Part shown: positions 49,145 to 59,213 of the stretch, piece by piece
Position numbering within the stretch: the first letter of the stretch is position 1
Layout: the number at the start of each line of letters is the position of its first letter
Assembly: GCA_015227615.1 (NCBI GenBank)
Contig: JAALGZ010000017.1
Span: forward strand, 620,001-684,000
Direction: 5' to 3'
Origin: Labyrinthula sp. Ha
Lineage: Eukaryota > Sar > Bigyra > Labyrinthulida > Labyrinthulaceae
Length of the DNA: 64,000 nt
Position numbers and translations under genes: made by a program
The notes under the pieces: generated by a model
Databases searched by the model: none
What the model was told of the DNA's origin: nothing
Seen by the model: the letters and a program-made list of their open reading frames with translations, nothing else

Positions 49145-51220
49145 ATGATGTTAATGAGGAGAAATATATCAATATTTATTGCTTTACAAAAATTACGTAA
49201 GGTATACCTAAAGAATAACACACTAAGAGATGGGTTATATAAAGCGTTGTTAATCGGAGGTTACATTGGAAACACAGTTTTATTTATTTTGCTGCTTATG
49301 AGAAAAATCACTGAGTTTAGAGAACCCCTTTGGGTAAGATCTTCACCTACACTTCAACCAAAAACACTTGTTGGACATGTTGCTGGAGCAGTTCTTGAAA
49401 ATGTAACTCAAGGGAGATTATGTAGAAACTATATGAAACAAAACCAACCAGATGTTCTTCGTTTACAAAACGGTTTCGCAGCAGGTATTATGCGTGATTT
49501 TGTCCTAGTTAAAGATCCGAAAATGTGCAAGTCAATCTTAGAAGAAAAAACAACTTGTAAACCAGAAAAAAGTTACAGAATTTTTAGACGCTTAACCGCA
49601 TATAAAGGAAATAATGACTTTTTAAGTGCTCGAACACATAAAGATCCAATATATAGGAGAACAAGAGTTCCAGCTTATACAGCACTTATGAAACGAACTT
49701 TATTAAGATATGACGATTTATTTTTACCAACATGTAATACATTTATAAAAAATATTACACAAGAAAAAAATACAAAATGTATAAAAATAATTCCTTTTAT
49801 GCATAAAGTATCAACAGCTTTGCTTACAAGAATAGCTTTTGATACATCAAGTGATGCATATGATAAAAATTTGTTCGATGCCGCACTTTGGATTATAAGT
49901 GATTTATTAATCAGACCAGCAAATAATGCAGCTAAATTTTTAGATCTTTTACCAACGCCAAGAAATTTTGAACTTCGAAAAAAACAGAATTTATTAATTC
50001 GTACTATTCGAAATATAATAAAAGAAACAAAAGAATTTGTGAAAGAAAATCCTGAAGCTAATGACAACGATAGTGTAGTGGCAGCGTTATTAAGAGATCC
50101 AAAAAATACAGAAAAAGATCTTCTTGGAGTATTGAGTATTTTTTTCTTTGCTGGATTTGATACTACATCAAATACTATGTCTTTAATTTTATACCACTTA
50201 GCTCTTAATCCAGATGTTCAAGAAAAATGTAGAAGTGAAATTCAAAAAAATTTACCCAATGAAGAAGAAGTTTCTGTTCAAAAGTTATTTTCTATGGAAT
50301 ATTTATTAGCAACCATAAATGAAACTTTAAGAGTTGTTCCTCCAATTCCAATGGTATCTCGAGAAGTAACTCAAAATCATGGAAATGTTTGTCCAAGATT
50401 TTCTGAACAAGATACATTTGGTGTAGCAATAAATATTTTTGGTTTACATCATAATGAAAAAGGATATAATCAACCAGACAAATTTATTCCTGAGAGATGG
50501 GTTAATGATAAAGTTGATGAAGAAAAAGATGAGTCTGAAAGAGTATTTTGTCCTTTTGCATTAGGAAAGAGAGCTTGTTTAGGTCGTCAATTTGCATATG
50601 TTGAAATTTTAACTGTGTTGAGTTTAATTTTGAGAAAATATAAAGTTGAATTTGAAGTTGATGAAGAAGGAAATCCAAATGAGAAAATGGAGTTTCTTGA
50701 AGGTGGAACTGTTTCTATTGATCAAAACTTTTCTCTTAAATTCACCGAGTTAAATTCATCCGATGCAGAAAAAAATTCTCAGAAATTTCCCGTTCCTAAA
50801 ACAGAACAAAAACAGATTCAAGAAGAAAATCAAGAAACTGGTATTCTCAAAAGTTTCTCAAAGTATGAAGTTAGTAAACATTCAGCAAAAGAAGATTTAT
50901 GGTTGATAATAGATGGATTTGTATATGATATAACTGAATATATTTCAGATGGTAGTGTTCATCCAGGAGGTAATGAAATATTAATAACTTTTGGAGGTAC
51001 TGATTGTACAGAAGATTTTAAGTTTATTCCACATTCAAAAGCAGCTTATAAAATACTTGAAAAATATAAAATTGGAAAAATTTCAACTGGACTGGAAATT
51101 AATTCACACATGAAAGCTCAGTTTTCTGATAGGAGGATTATTGAACTTGGTGACAGAAGGAGAGATTTAAATGGATTTAAACCAAACGGATCTGGTTGTC
51201 CATATGTTCGTACTATTTAA
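49145..51220 (+). CDS. Cytochrome P450 fused to a C-terminal cytochrome b5 domain
   Basis: A single exon of 691 residues. Near the N-terminus a hydrophobic anchor (about 34-50) suggests ER-membrane attachment. P450 landmarks are the I-helix AGFDTT at 336-341, the K-helix ETLR at 393-396 (ExxR), a PERW motif, and the heme loop FALGKRACLG with axial Cys478. After a charged linker (about 535-580) a cytochrome b5 domain follows, with HPGG at 606-609 and its second heme ligand in HS at 630-631. The 24-residue His-His spacing is the standard one. A P450 is about 500 residues, so the b5 unit is a true fusion. It could pass electrons directly to the P450; a reductase is still needed and is not in the window. 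The substrate is unknown. Codon use is more extremely A/T-ending than in the ABCA or cyclase genes. Its stop lies 1 nt from that of the opposing gene. Confidence 0.93.
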   Translation: MMLMRRNISIFIALQKLRKVYLKNNTLRDGLYKALLIGGYIGNTVLFILLLMRKITEFREPLWVRSSPTLQPKTLVGHVAGAVLENVTQGRLCRNYMKQNQPDVLRLQNGFAAGIMRDFVLVKDPKMCKSILEEKTTCKPEKSYRIFRRLTAYKGNNDFLSARTHKDPIYRRTRVPAYTALMKRTLLRYDDLFLPTCNTFIKNITQEKNTKCIKIIPFMHKVSTALLTRIAFDTSSDAYDKNLFDAALWIISDLLIRPANNAAKFLDLLPTPRNFELRKKQNLLIRTIRNIIKETKEFVKENPEANDNDSVVAALLRDPKNTEKDLLGVLSIFFFAGFDTTSNTMSLILYHLALNPDVQEKCRSEIQKNLPNEEEVSVQKLFSMEYLLATINETLRVVPPIPMVSREVTQNHGNVCPRFSEQDTFGVAINIFGLHHNEKGYNQPDKFIPERWVNDKVDEEKDESERVFCPFALGKRACLGRQFAYVEILTVLSLILRKYKVEFEVDEEGNPNEKMEFLEGGTVSIDQNFSLKFTELNSSDAEKNSQKFPVPKTEQKQIQEENQETGILKSFSKYEVSKHSAKEDLWLIIDGFVYDITEYISDGSVHPGGNEILITFGGTDCTEDFKFIPHSKAAYKILEKYKIGKISTGLEINSHMKAQFSDRRIIELGDRRRDLNGFKPNGSGCPYVRTI

Positions 51221-51221
51221 A

Positions 51222-52803
51222 TTATGAATTTTGAATTGAGTCGATGTTGTGTAATAGTTCAGAGTGTAGTTTTTCTAAAGATTGATCAAACAAACTAAGC
51301 TGTTTTTTTTCTTCTTTCACTGTATTTTTTGAATTCCTTTTACTTGAAAAATTACTGACATCCAATTCATGTAAAGAACTTTTTTCTGTACTTAAGCCAA
51401 AAGGTAATCGAGTGCATATTTTTTCATGAAGTGTTAACATATTTTTTCCAAGGTCATTTAAACGAAGAGAAAGCAAATGATTTTTTTCAAGAAGTCTTTT
51501 ACAATGTGAATTGTGTTCTTGAAAAGTTTTTATGCTTTTGAACTTATGCAAAACAATTTCAGATTGCTTTAAAAGACTTGCAGCTGCAATTACAATACTT
51601 GAAAGATTTTCTTGTTGAGTTAAGGGCTCTAAATTAAAGGAGTTTGATTTTGATGAAGTTTTTGTAAGTGAAAGAGATTCAATCTGTTTTTCCAGTTTTT
51701 TAATTGTCCTGTTTTTTGAAGAGATCTTTTTACGAAATGCTTCATGATTTTGTGCCAATCGTGTTTCTAAACTTTTTAATCTTAGTTCAAAAGTTCTTGA
51801 TCCAGTTAAACGATTTTCATCTAAAATTTTAGGTTCAAGTTTTTTCAAACTTTGAAAAAGCTTTGTTTCAATTTTATTGTTCAAAAACATAACTCCTTTT
51901 CTTAAACTTTTTTCTTTAAGTTGTAATTTAAATATTTTGTTTTCAAATTTTCTTAGAATTTGAAATGATTGAATACTGATTAATTTTTCTTTTAGTTGTG
52001 ATTTTATTTGATCAAACATTTGAGCCAAATTCTCCATAAATTTAATAACAGAAGGAAATAAAAATAAAAATTCTTTTGGAAAAGTATCAAATAGTTGTTT
52101 TTCTCCTGGCCTATCTTTTGTAAGAGATTTCAAGCAAGTTTGAAAAAAACTGTTCCATTGTCTAAACATTATCATAAGACAAAAATGTACTTGATCTGAA
52201 CATCTCGAACTTCTATTTTTTTTGAGGATATATCTTCAAGATGCATCAAATTATTCTTAGCTTGGTTCTTAACCTCATTAATAGTTTCATCTTTTTGTTG
52301 CACAAGCGCATTCTTCATTTTAATTTTTTCTTTGTACTTCTCTATTTCTTTCTGTAAGAGGTTTTTTTCTTCTTGTATAACCTTAATTGTTTTATCTTTT
52401 TCTTTAATATGTTTATTCATATCTTGGAGCTCTTCCTCAAGCTTCTTGTCTTCAATCTCAGATCGATTTTTCGAGGCAGCAACTTTCTGAATTGTTTCTT
52501 CCAAATCTTTTATTGCATCTTTTGCTTCATTTAAAAGGTTATTCTTTTCAAATATTTGTTGGTCTCTATTTTTAATATGAGTTTTTAGTTCATGAATCTT
52601 GTTTTCAAGTTGCATAACTTTTTCGTTTTCGCTTTCTTCAAAAAACGGTTGCTCCAAATTCAAGTCTCCTTGTGCCTAGACTAATGAAATTTCAGCAAAA
52701 ATACATTTAGACGCTTCTCAAGATAGAAAATTTTCATTTTCAAATTGAAATTTGTCTTCTGAAGCTCACCCAATGATGCTTCTTGCTTTTCCTGTTTTTC
52801 CAT
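51222..52803 (-). CDS. CM1 (centrosomin motif 1) coiled-coil protein, three exons
   Basis: Exons 52803-52705, 52675-52191 and 52161-51222 join in frame to 507 residues. The first exon encodes LGELQKTNFNLKMKIFYLEK (residues 11-30), a close match to the CM1/Cnn_1N motif of centrosomin, CDK5RAP2, myomegalin, Mto1 and Spc110-type proteins. That motif binds the gamma-tubulin ring complex and activates microtubule nucleation at centrosomes or equivalent bodies. Most of the rest is charged coiled coil (for example KDLEETIQKV and KDKTIKVIQEEKNLLQKEIE), followed by a less regular C-terminal half that may carry a targeting region. The start chosen is the ATG directly before the CM1 block; an extra upstream exon cannot be excluded. 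It is smaller than the animal proteins. Its 3' end abuts the P450-b5 gene. Confidence 0.82.
52162..52190 (-). other. 29-nt intron of the CM1 gene
   Basis: On the coding strand it starts GTACAT and ends GTTTAG. It is phase 2 and joins VQI-K to QWNSFF. Without it the frame ends a few codons later. Confidence 0.85.
52676..52704 (-). other. 29-nt intron of the CM1 gene
   Basis: On the coding strand it starts GTATTT and ends GTCTAG, phase 0. It links the CM1 exon (...YLEKRLN) to AQGDLNLEQ. An alternative acceptor five bases earlier would break the frame. Confidence 0.82.
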
Positions 52804-55802
52804 CGATTTCTCTTTCTGAACCTATTGTGTAGTAATGTACCACTGCATTCCTGGTTTGGAAATATATCAGAAATATACCCGCTAAACCGAAAGAATATTT
52901 TCATCGACCTCATTCTATCTCAGTTATTCAAAAGAAAAGAACATGTTTTCGAAGAATTATATTTCGTATAATACTTAATAATAGTTTCTTTCTTCATTCA
53001 ATTTATTAAAGAGCACAGAATCTTCGTCACACAACTGAGTGGATCTCAAGAGTCAAAGGTAGAAGTCACTCAACCATATAGAAGGAGATATTATAATCAT
53101 AGCATGGGATTTATGAGTAAAGAATTTTTAATAATATAAATTTATGATTACTTTCTCTCAGAATTATTTCTTGGATTGCAAAACAGTTTTTTGTAGAAGC
53201 CGCCAAGAAATATTGTTTGGCACGGAGGCTGCAACTTTAGTCAACCTTGGTTGGTTTACCCAAGGTGCACACAAGTTTTGATAACAAAAAATAGAAATAT
53301 AATTTAAATTTCAGTGTAATACTTTCATTGTACGTACTTCATTTGGCGTTTTCTTACGGGGTTTTCTCTTGTAGATTGGGAGGTATCAGGGAATGAGCAC
53401 TATAAATCAAGGGAATGTTCTAGAATATTCCTCAATAAGCAATTTGAAACACAGAGACTGTAAAATGAAAATATTCTAAAACTTAGATGTAGCCATTTAT
53501 GGATTTACCTCCTTTGTTAGATTCAGAGTTCATATTATGGTCTAGTCTCAATTAGGACTAAGGCCTGGAACTGCAAAAATGTTGGGAGTGAACTTTCTTC
53601 CAACATATTAAATATAAAGATTCGAAGAGTTTCTTACTTGTTTGAAAGTGATTCATTTAGATGTACCTCTATAAATATTTTTCTGCAATAAATAAATTTT
53701 CTGATGTTTGACATTTGTAAATATAACCTACTACCTATAGCATTTGGTAGCGTATTATATGCCCTTAGTACATTAGACTCCTCTTTAGTTTTATCCAACA
53801 TTGCGGAACCTATAAAGAAATAGTTGGATTAATTGTAGTGAAAAATCTATAGTCCTTGAGCAAGGAATATTTAGTAGGCTCTGATTTACACCAGTGAGAA
53901 GTTGCTCTTGTTCCAAGAAGATCCCCTACCAAAAGACTTCGGTAATTATTGTACTCAGAGTCTAACCATTTAGAAAACCATTCTTACTCACTACTGTGAG
54001 CTTAATTGCCGGCAAAATCACTTCAGGGATAATTTTAAAGTTCTGAATAAGTATTGGCTCTGCTTTGAAAATTCTTATGCGATTGATAACTGTTTATAAA
54101 CCCCTTGAAACCCTTCAGAAATTATTGAAAATGGTAAAAACCTTAGCTTATACTCATTTCTTATTTTTACAGTTTAAATGAGGTAGGCATTTATCTTAGT
54201 ATTTTCATGGAAGTTCTTATTAACTATGTTAAATACTTTTTCAGGTACATTGGCCCTGGAACCGAGATATCACCTCGCCTTGTTCGTGAAAAGTAACCAA
54301 ATGAGCTACATTGTGATTGCTTAAATTTTTCTCCGATATAGTGATAGGATTAATAATATATTTCTGATTCATTTGGTACCTGTCACATATGTTTTGCATT
54401 AATCAAAGTCAAAAAGTTAGTGCCTCACAAGAGAAACACTCAGAAAAATATGTTTCTCAACTTGGGAGCAACAAGAAATTTCAAATTATAATATGACCAA
54501 GAAAATAAATAAATCTATGAATTGTTATAACAGCAACAAATTCTGTCTCTTCTAGATGTAATGGCAGCGAAGCTATACCAATTCAGTTGCTGTAAAGGGT
54601 GTAGCGGGCACTCAATCAGCTTTTAATTATATTTCAATGTGTTAAAGATGTACTAAGACTTAACAAACTCGCTCATATCCCATAGATCCTCTGCTAGCTA
54701 AATCTAAAACTCTTAGCCATAAGTATACAAAAATAATATTTCCCTTCACCAGTAGCCAAATATTAACTCTTCTAATTATTTTCTGCCATAGAAGCGATGT
54801 GTAGAAAAGTGTAAACATGAGCATTATTTCTTAGCTCTTCGAATCTTGTATGTGAACATGTTCGAGTTTGAGAGATTAAGAATTTTGATTTTACAGTCTA
54901 GCAATTAAGACAATCCCTCTTTAGAGAATATCAGACTCTTAAATTTTAATCAAGTTCTTTAAATACACCAAATAATAGAATAATGACATGTATAGCTGGC
55001 TTCAACTATGCTGACGTGTTCATACAAATAAAAATATATTCAGATGTTCAATTTTTCATCTATTACTTACCGGCAGATAGACCTCTAGCGATTTACTAAC
55101 ACATCCTTCTATCCTGCACCACAGACAGGATGAAATTTTGCTAAGTATGAGCTATTACTAAAAAACTGCAAGGAAATTCTGCGAAAATTTGAAGATTAGT
55201 CTTCTCAAAGAATTTTGCTCGAGCTTGTCCATGGCAAGATGTAATGTTGTAGGATGGCAAGGTTACCGCTCTTTGCTTTCAAGTAAAACTTCATTTAAAT
55301 ATAAAACATGACCACATAGAACAATCAAGATAAGACAGGGGATTTAAGTAGAATTTTTAAGTATCAAAGAATACATATACCATTTCTCCTTAACTTTAGA
55401 TACATTTTTAAGCCAGGAGTTTGGTATTTTGCATATACAAATATTTGTCCTTAACGGTTTAATTTTCCTTCCATTTATGTAGACATTTTCGCTCGCTCAT
55501 CGCCAAATACAAGTAAACGGACAAATGTCGTTACACACTCGTTAGAATACCAACATTATAATTGCCCAAAATTAATACGCATGAAACCACAAAGAAGAAA
55601 CTAAAGGAGGTCAAGGACTTAGCTAGTTTCTTTTTTCTCCTATTGTTTGTCTATCGCATGCAATTTGATGGCATTATAAAAGTGTATCGCTCTTGCCTTA
55701 TTTTTCTCCTTTTCTTAGCTGTTTTTTTGATGATTTGCTAATTCTCCACGATCCAAATTATACACTTTAAGAACAAATCAATAAATCTTGATAAGAGAAA
55801 AT
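52804..55802. other. Divergent intergenic region (CM1 gene / adenylyl cyclase)
   Basis: About 3 kb separating divergent genes, so both promoters should be here. A minus-strand stretch just before the CM1 start (to about 52,930) is open in another frame and might be an untranslated leader or an additional exon. Otherwise no gene, RNA or repeat was recognised. Confidence 0.4.
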
Positions 55803-58800
55803 ATGTTGAAAAACTACTTGCCTCGAGTTGTTTTGGAAAGTTTAGCAACCGGAAGGAATCTTAGAAATACTCTTAATTGTGTGTCTATTTTTGCTGATAT
55901 ATCTGGGTTTACGAATTTGACGGAATCATTAGGGAGTTTGGGAGATACAGAGAATGAAAAGAGAGGAACAGAAGAGATTGTCACTCAGATAAACGAATAT
56001 TGGTCGAAGATTGTACCTTCTCTGACTGAATCAGGTGCGGATATTATTAAATTTGCAGGGGACGCACTTGTTGTGATTTACAAGGTAGAGGTTCGAATGC
56101 TGGAAGTAATGAATCAAGAATGCACTAAACTGAAAAGGGAGACAGCAAATAAAGATCCTTTTGAGCTGGTTTTGAATTGTCTGAAACGAATTGCTGTGAA
56201 AACTTGTTTAAGTTTACAAGATGACGCATACACCAAAAGGCATGACTTCTCTCCAGAGTTTGGGCTGTCCTCCAATTCAGCGAAGAAGAAAGAAGAACTC
56301 ATTACCTTGATGATCAAGTATGGGATTGGCTGCGGCACTGTTATCCTGCAGCATCTGGGAGGAATCTCCGATGGACTAATGAAAGATGGAAAAAAAGAAT
56401 ACCTGTTGGTGGGGGAAGCTTTGAGACAAAGTTTTCAAGCTGAAAGTACTTATGAAGGTGGCGAGACTGCTATAAGTCAGACTGTGTATCATCATGTCAC
56501 CACCTTTAAAAGGCCCTCAAGAGGCTTGAGTCAATTCATATTGCAGAATAGGGGGGAACAAAACGAAGAGTTCAAATTTTCTTGTACCCCTTGTAAAGAA
56601 GACAGTGAAGGGCTTAGATACTACAAAGTTAGTGCACCAAATTTTTTAAATGATGAATTGCATGATGTTGTAAAGAGGTGGATAGATGGTGGGCTTACTA
56701 GTGCTTCTTCTGCTCCAAGGCTATCACCAAACAAAATTCTGCAATATTTACCAGCGGCATTAAACCCTAGTTTAGGGCAGATAGGGGAGAGAAAACCGGT
56801 ACCACCGATTTGGGTAAATAGTTTACGACAAGTTACAACTCTGTTCTGCGATCTTGGTTTGAGTGGAGATACAAAACAACGATTATTCAGAGGTGATCAG
56901 AATGCTCTGGATAATCTGAATGAACTGTTTAAAGCTATTCAGGTTCTTGTTTATCTGCACGAAGGTTCTATTAATAAGTCCTGCATGGATGATAAAGGTT
57001 ACACTCTGGTAATCGTGTTCGGACTCCGACCATATACGAAGCAAGATATCTCAAAGAGAGGAGCGGAATGTAGTATAAATCTCCTGAAGAAACTTCAACA
57101 GTCCCGTCTTAATGGTTCAAACTTAAAGCCAAGAATCGGCTTATCAACAGGTACCGTTTTTTGCGGTGTTACTGGTGCCACTAGGGTTAGAGACGGAAGG
57201 ATAGAATATTCCATCATTGGAGGGAAGGTGAATTTTTCTGCAAAGATCATGTCCAAAATTTTTGAGGGTCCTGGTGCACCAAGACACATTTGCCTTGATA
57301 ATGCCACTGCTCTCGCAACTTCTCCTTATAAGGTCTCCTGCAACTTTAGCTACAACTACTCCAGCACAATGACTAAAGGAATAGGGAAGGTATATCCTTT
57401 TATGTATGTTGGAAATAAATCTCAAGGAAAGCTAGCAAAGTTACAGAAAGGAGAAATAATGTGCATTATATCACGGGGTCATTCGGGGAGGTTGGCAATT
57501 GGGGCTAGATATAAACGTTGCAAGCCAACCAGCTGTATAAACGAGGTTGTAAGAAATTTTTTAGATGGGGAGTCACTTTATCAAACGCCGATAGCTGTGT
57601 ATATGTATAATTGCCCATCACAAATGTCTGTGATCCCAGGTGTTGCCGTCAACCAGCAAGATCTTTTTAGTTCCTTTGCGCTTAATCCACATGTTCCAGC
57701 TGTTTGGCTTACTGTAATGAACTCAACACCTAGAGCTTTAGAGAAAAGGAGAAATATTGTCGTTAGTACAGATCCTAATAGTTGGCTTACCTACAAACAT
57801 CAGTGGAAACCGGAGACAGTTTTAAGTCGAAATGCAGCACCTAGGGTAACTAATACTGATATCCGAAAAACCAACTATGGCAATGGTGTGAGCAATGGCG
57901 ACCCTCTCTGTCTATATGAATTTCGCTCGAAGTTGCACGAAATGTTTAGTAATCAGCTGTCAGACAAAAAGAATGTGCTTTACATACTAGGTGAACCAGG
58001 AGTAAGCTTTGACTTAATACTACAGTCAGTAGTAGCAGACTACCCACTCACTTCTATGTTGAGAATATCGCTCGATTATGGCTTAAAACCAAGGGAAAGA
58101 GGAGAATCTTTATGGCGAGAAATTATAAGAAAACTTAGCAATTTCTCAAAGGAAAATGAAGAAATTCCAAGTACAAGAGGTGCTGCGAAAGACCATATAG
58201 TGCTAAGTACACGTGAGTCGTCTCAACCTGCAGACATTGTTTCACTAGAGCGCAAGGAAACAACCTCTGCTTATGAATTGGAGAAAATGTACAAAGAGTT
58301 CAAGCAGCTACTCATGAGTATAGGCAATTCTGTACTGATTATTGATTGCGCTGAAGCGTTGAGTTCTTTTAGCTTCAAGTTTCTTAAGAATTGCCTTGTT
58401 GATATTGCAAAGAGCAACCTTAAAATAGTACTTTTGGTTATGATGCTTCCTGCATTACGTACTACTCCCTACAACCATCGAGGGTCTGCGAACGAGTCAG
58501 CTGAAGAGACCAATATCTCTCACAGAAGAAGGCATAATTCCAGTCTAGAAGTTACAAGGGCAAATTTATCAGTTTTGGAGTCTAAGATACAAAATTACAA
58601 AGCGGTGGAAAGCGGAGTACTAATTGAATATCCTGAGTATACAAAACAAATAATAATGGATCTAGTACATGCTAAAGATGTTCCTAAAAACATTTTAAAG
58701 TTCTTTGAAAAGGTTACAGGAGGAAGTCTATATAAGATTCAGCAGTTGTTACTCGACCTGCAACATAAAAGAGTCCTTAGATTGAAGCGTACGGTTGATT

Positions 58801-59213
58801 ATCACAAGCTGGGGAAGTCAGTTGTTCACTATGAGCTAAAGTTTCATGACAAAGACAGATTTAAGATCTACTCCAACCATTTTGAAATCCCTGGTTCTTG
58901 TGAACTAATGTATTCTGCTTTAATTGGAAGTTTTGGTGCCTTTGCGGAGGTATTAATGGGAGTAGGAAGTTTGCTCAGGTCTTTCACAAAGGAGATCTTG
59001 TTTTTTATAGTTTCACCAGGAAGCAAGGATGAATACAATGATGATTGGAAGAATCTAGTTGCATGCGGGGTATTTAAAGTTGAACTTGGCAGTTATGTCA
59101 TCCCTGATGAATGGCTAAAGCTATCGCTTCGAAGAACCGTTTTGCAAGTACAAAAGGAATTTGTGAAAGCCAAACTCGTTGAGCTTGATAAGCTCGATTG
59201 GTATGATGATTAA
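55803..59213 (+). CDS. Soluble-type (ADCY10-like) adenylyl cyclase, two cyclase domains plus degenerate ATPase
   Basis: A single exon of 1,136 residues from ATG 55,803 (MLKNYLPRVVLESL); an upstream in-frame TTG was not used. It would make cAMP from ATP. C1 (about 24-290) has metal-binding D32 in FADISGFT and D87 in FAGDALVVI, both intact. C2 (about 340-510) has FCDLGLSGD (D350), DKGYTLVIVFG, RIGLSTGTVFCGVTG and IIGGKVNFSAKIM, typical of the ADCY10 second domain. An NTPase-like module follows: VLYILGEPGVSFDL at about 725-738 is a Walker A without Gly-Lys-Ser, and VLIIDCAEAL resembles Walker B. No transmembrane segment is evident, so it is likely cytosolic. Related animal enzymes respond to bicarbonate and calcium; that is not shown here. 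ADCY10 has about 1,600 residues, so the C-terminal TPR-like part is shorter here. Confidence 0.9.
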   Translation: MLKNYLPRVVLESLATGRNLRNTLNCVSIFADISGFTNLTESLGSLGDTENEKRGTEEIVTQINEYWSKIVPSLTESGADIIKFAGDALVVIYKVEVRMLEVMNQECTKLKRETANKDPFELVLNCLKRIAVKTCLSLQDDAYTKRHDFSPEFGLSSNSAKKKEELITLMIKYGIGCGTVILQHLGGISDGLMKDGKKEYLLVGEALRQSFQAESTYEGGETAISQTVYHHVTTFKRPSRGLSQFILQNRGEQNEEFKFSCTPCKEDSEGLRYYKVSAPNFLNDELHDVVKRWIDGGLTSASSAPRLSPNKILQYLPAALNPSLGQIGERKPVPPIWVNSLRQVTTLFCDLGLSGDTKQRLFRGDQNALDNLNELFKAIQVLVYLHEGSINKSCMDDKGYTLVIVFGLRPYTKQDISKRGAECSINLLKKLQQSRLNGSNLKPRIGLSTGTVFCGVTGATRVRDGRIEYSIIGGKVNFSAKIMSKIFEGPGAPRHICLDNATALATSPYKVSCNFSYNYSSTMTKGIGKVYPFMYVGNKSQGKLAKLQKGEIMCIISRGHSGRLAIGARYKRCKPTSCINEVVRNFLDGESLYQTPIAVYMYNCPSQMSVIPGVAVNQQDLFSSFALNPHVPAVWLTVMNSTPRALEKRRNIVVSTDPNSWLTYKHQWKPETVLSRNAAPRVTNTDIRKTNYGNGVSNGDPLCLYEFRSKLHEMFSNQLSDKKNVLYILGEPGVSFDLILQSVVADYPLTSMLRISLDYGLKPRERGESLWREIIRKLSNFSKENEEIPSTRGAAKDHIVLSTRESSQPADIVSLERKETTSAYELEKMYKEFKQLLMSIGNSVLIIDCAEALSSFSFKFLKNCLVDIAKSNLKIVLLVMMLPALRTTPYNHRGSANESAEETNISHRRRHNSSLEVTRANLSVLESKIQNYKAVESGVLIEYPEYTKQIIMDLVHAKDVPKNILKFFEKVTGGSLYKIQQLLLDLQHKRVLRLKRTVDYHKLGKSVVHYELKFHDKDRFKIYSNHFEIPGSCELMYSALIGSFGAFAEVLMGVGSLLRSFTKEILFFIVSPGSKDEYNDDWKNLVACGVFKVELGSYVIPDEWLKLSLRRTVLQVQKEFVKAKLVELDKLDWYDD

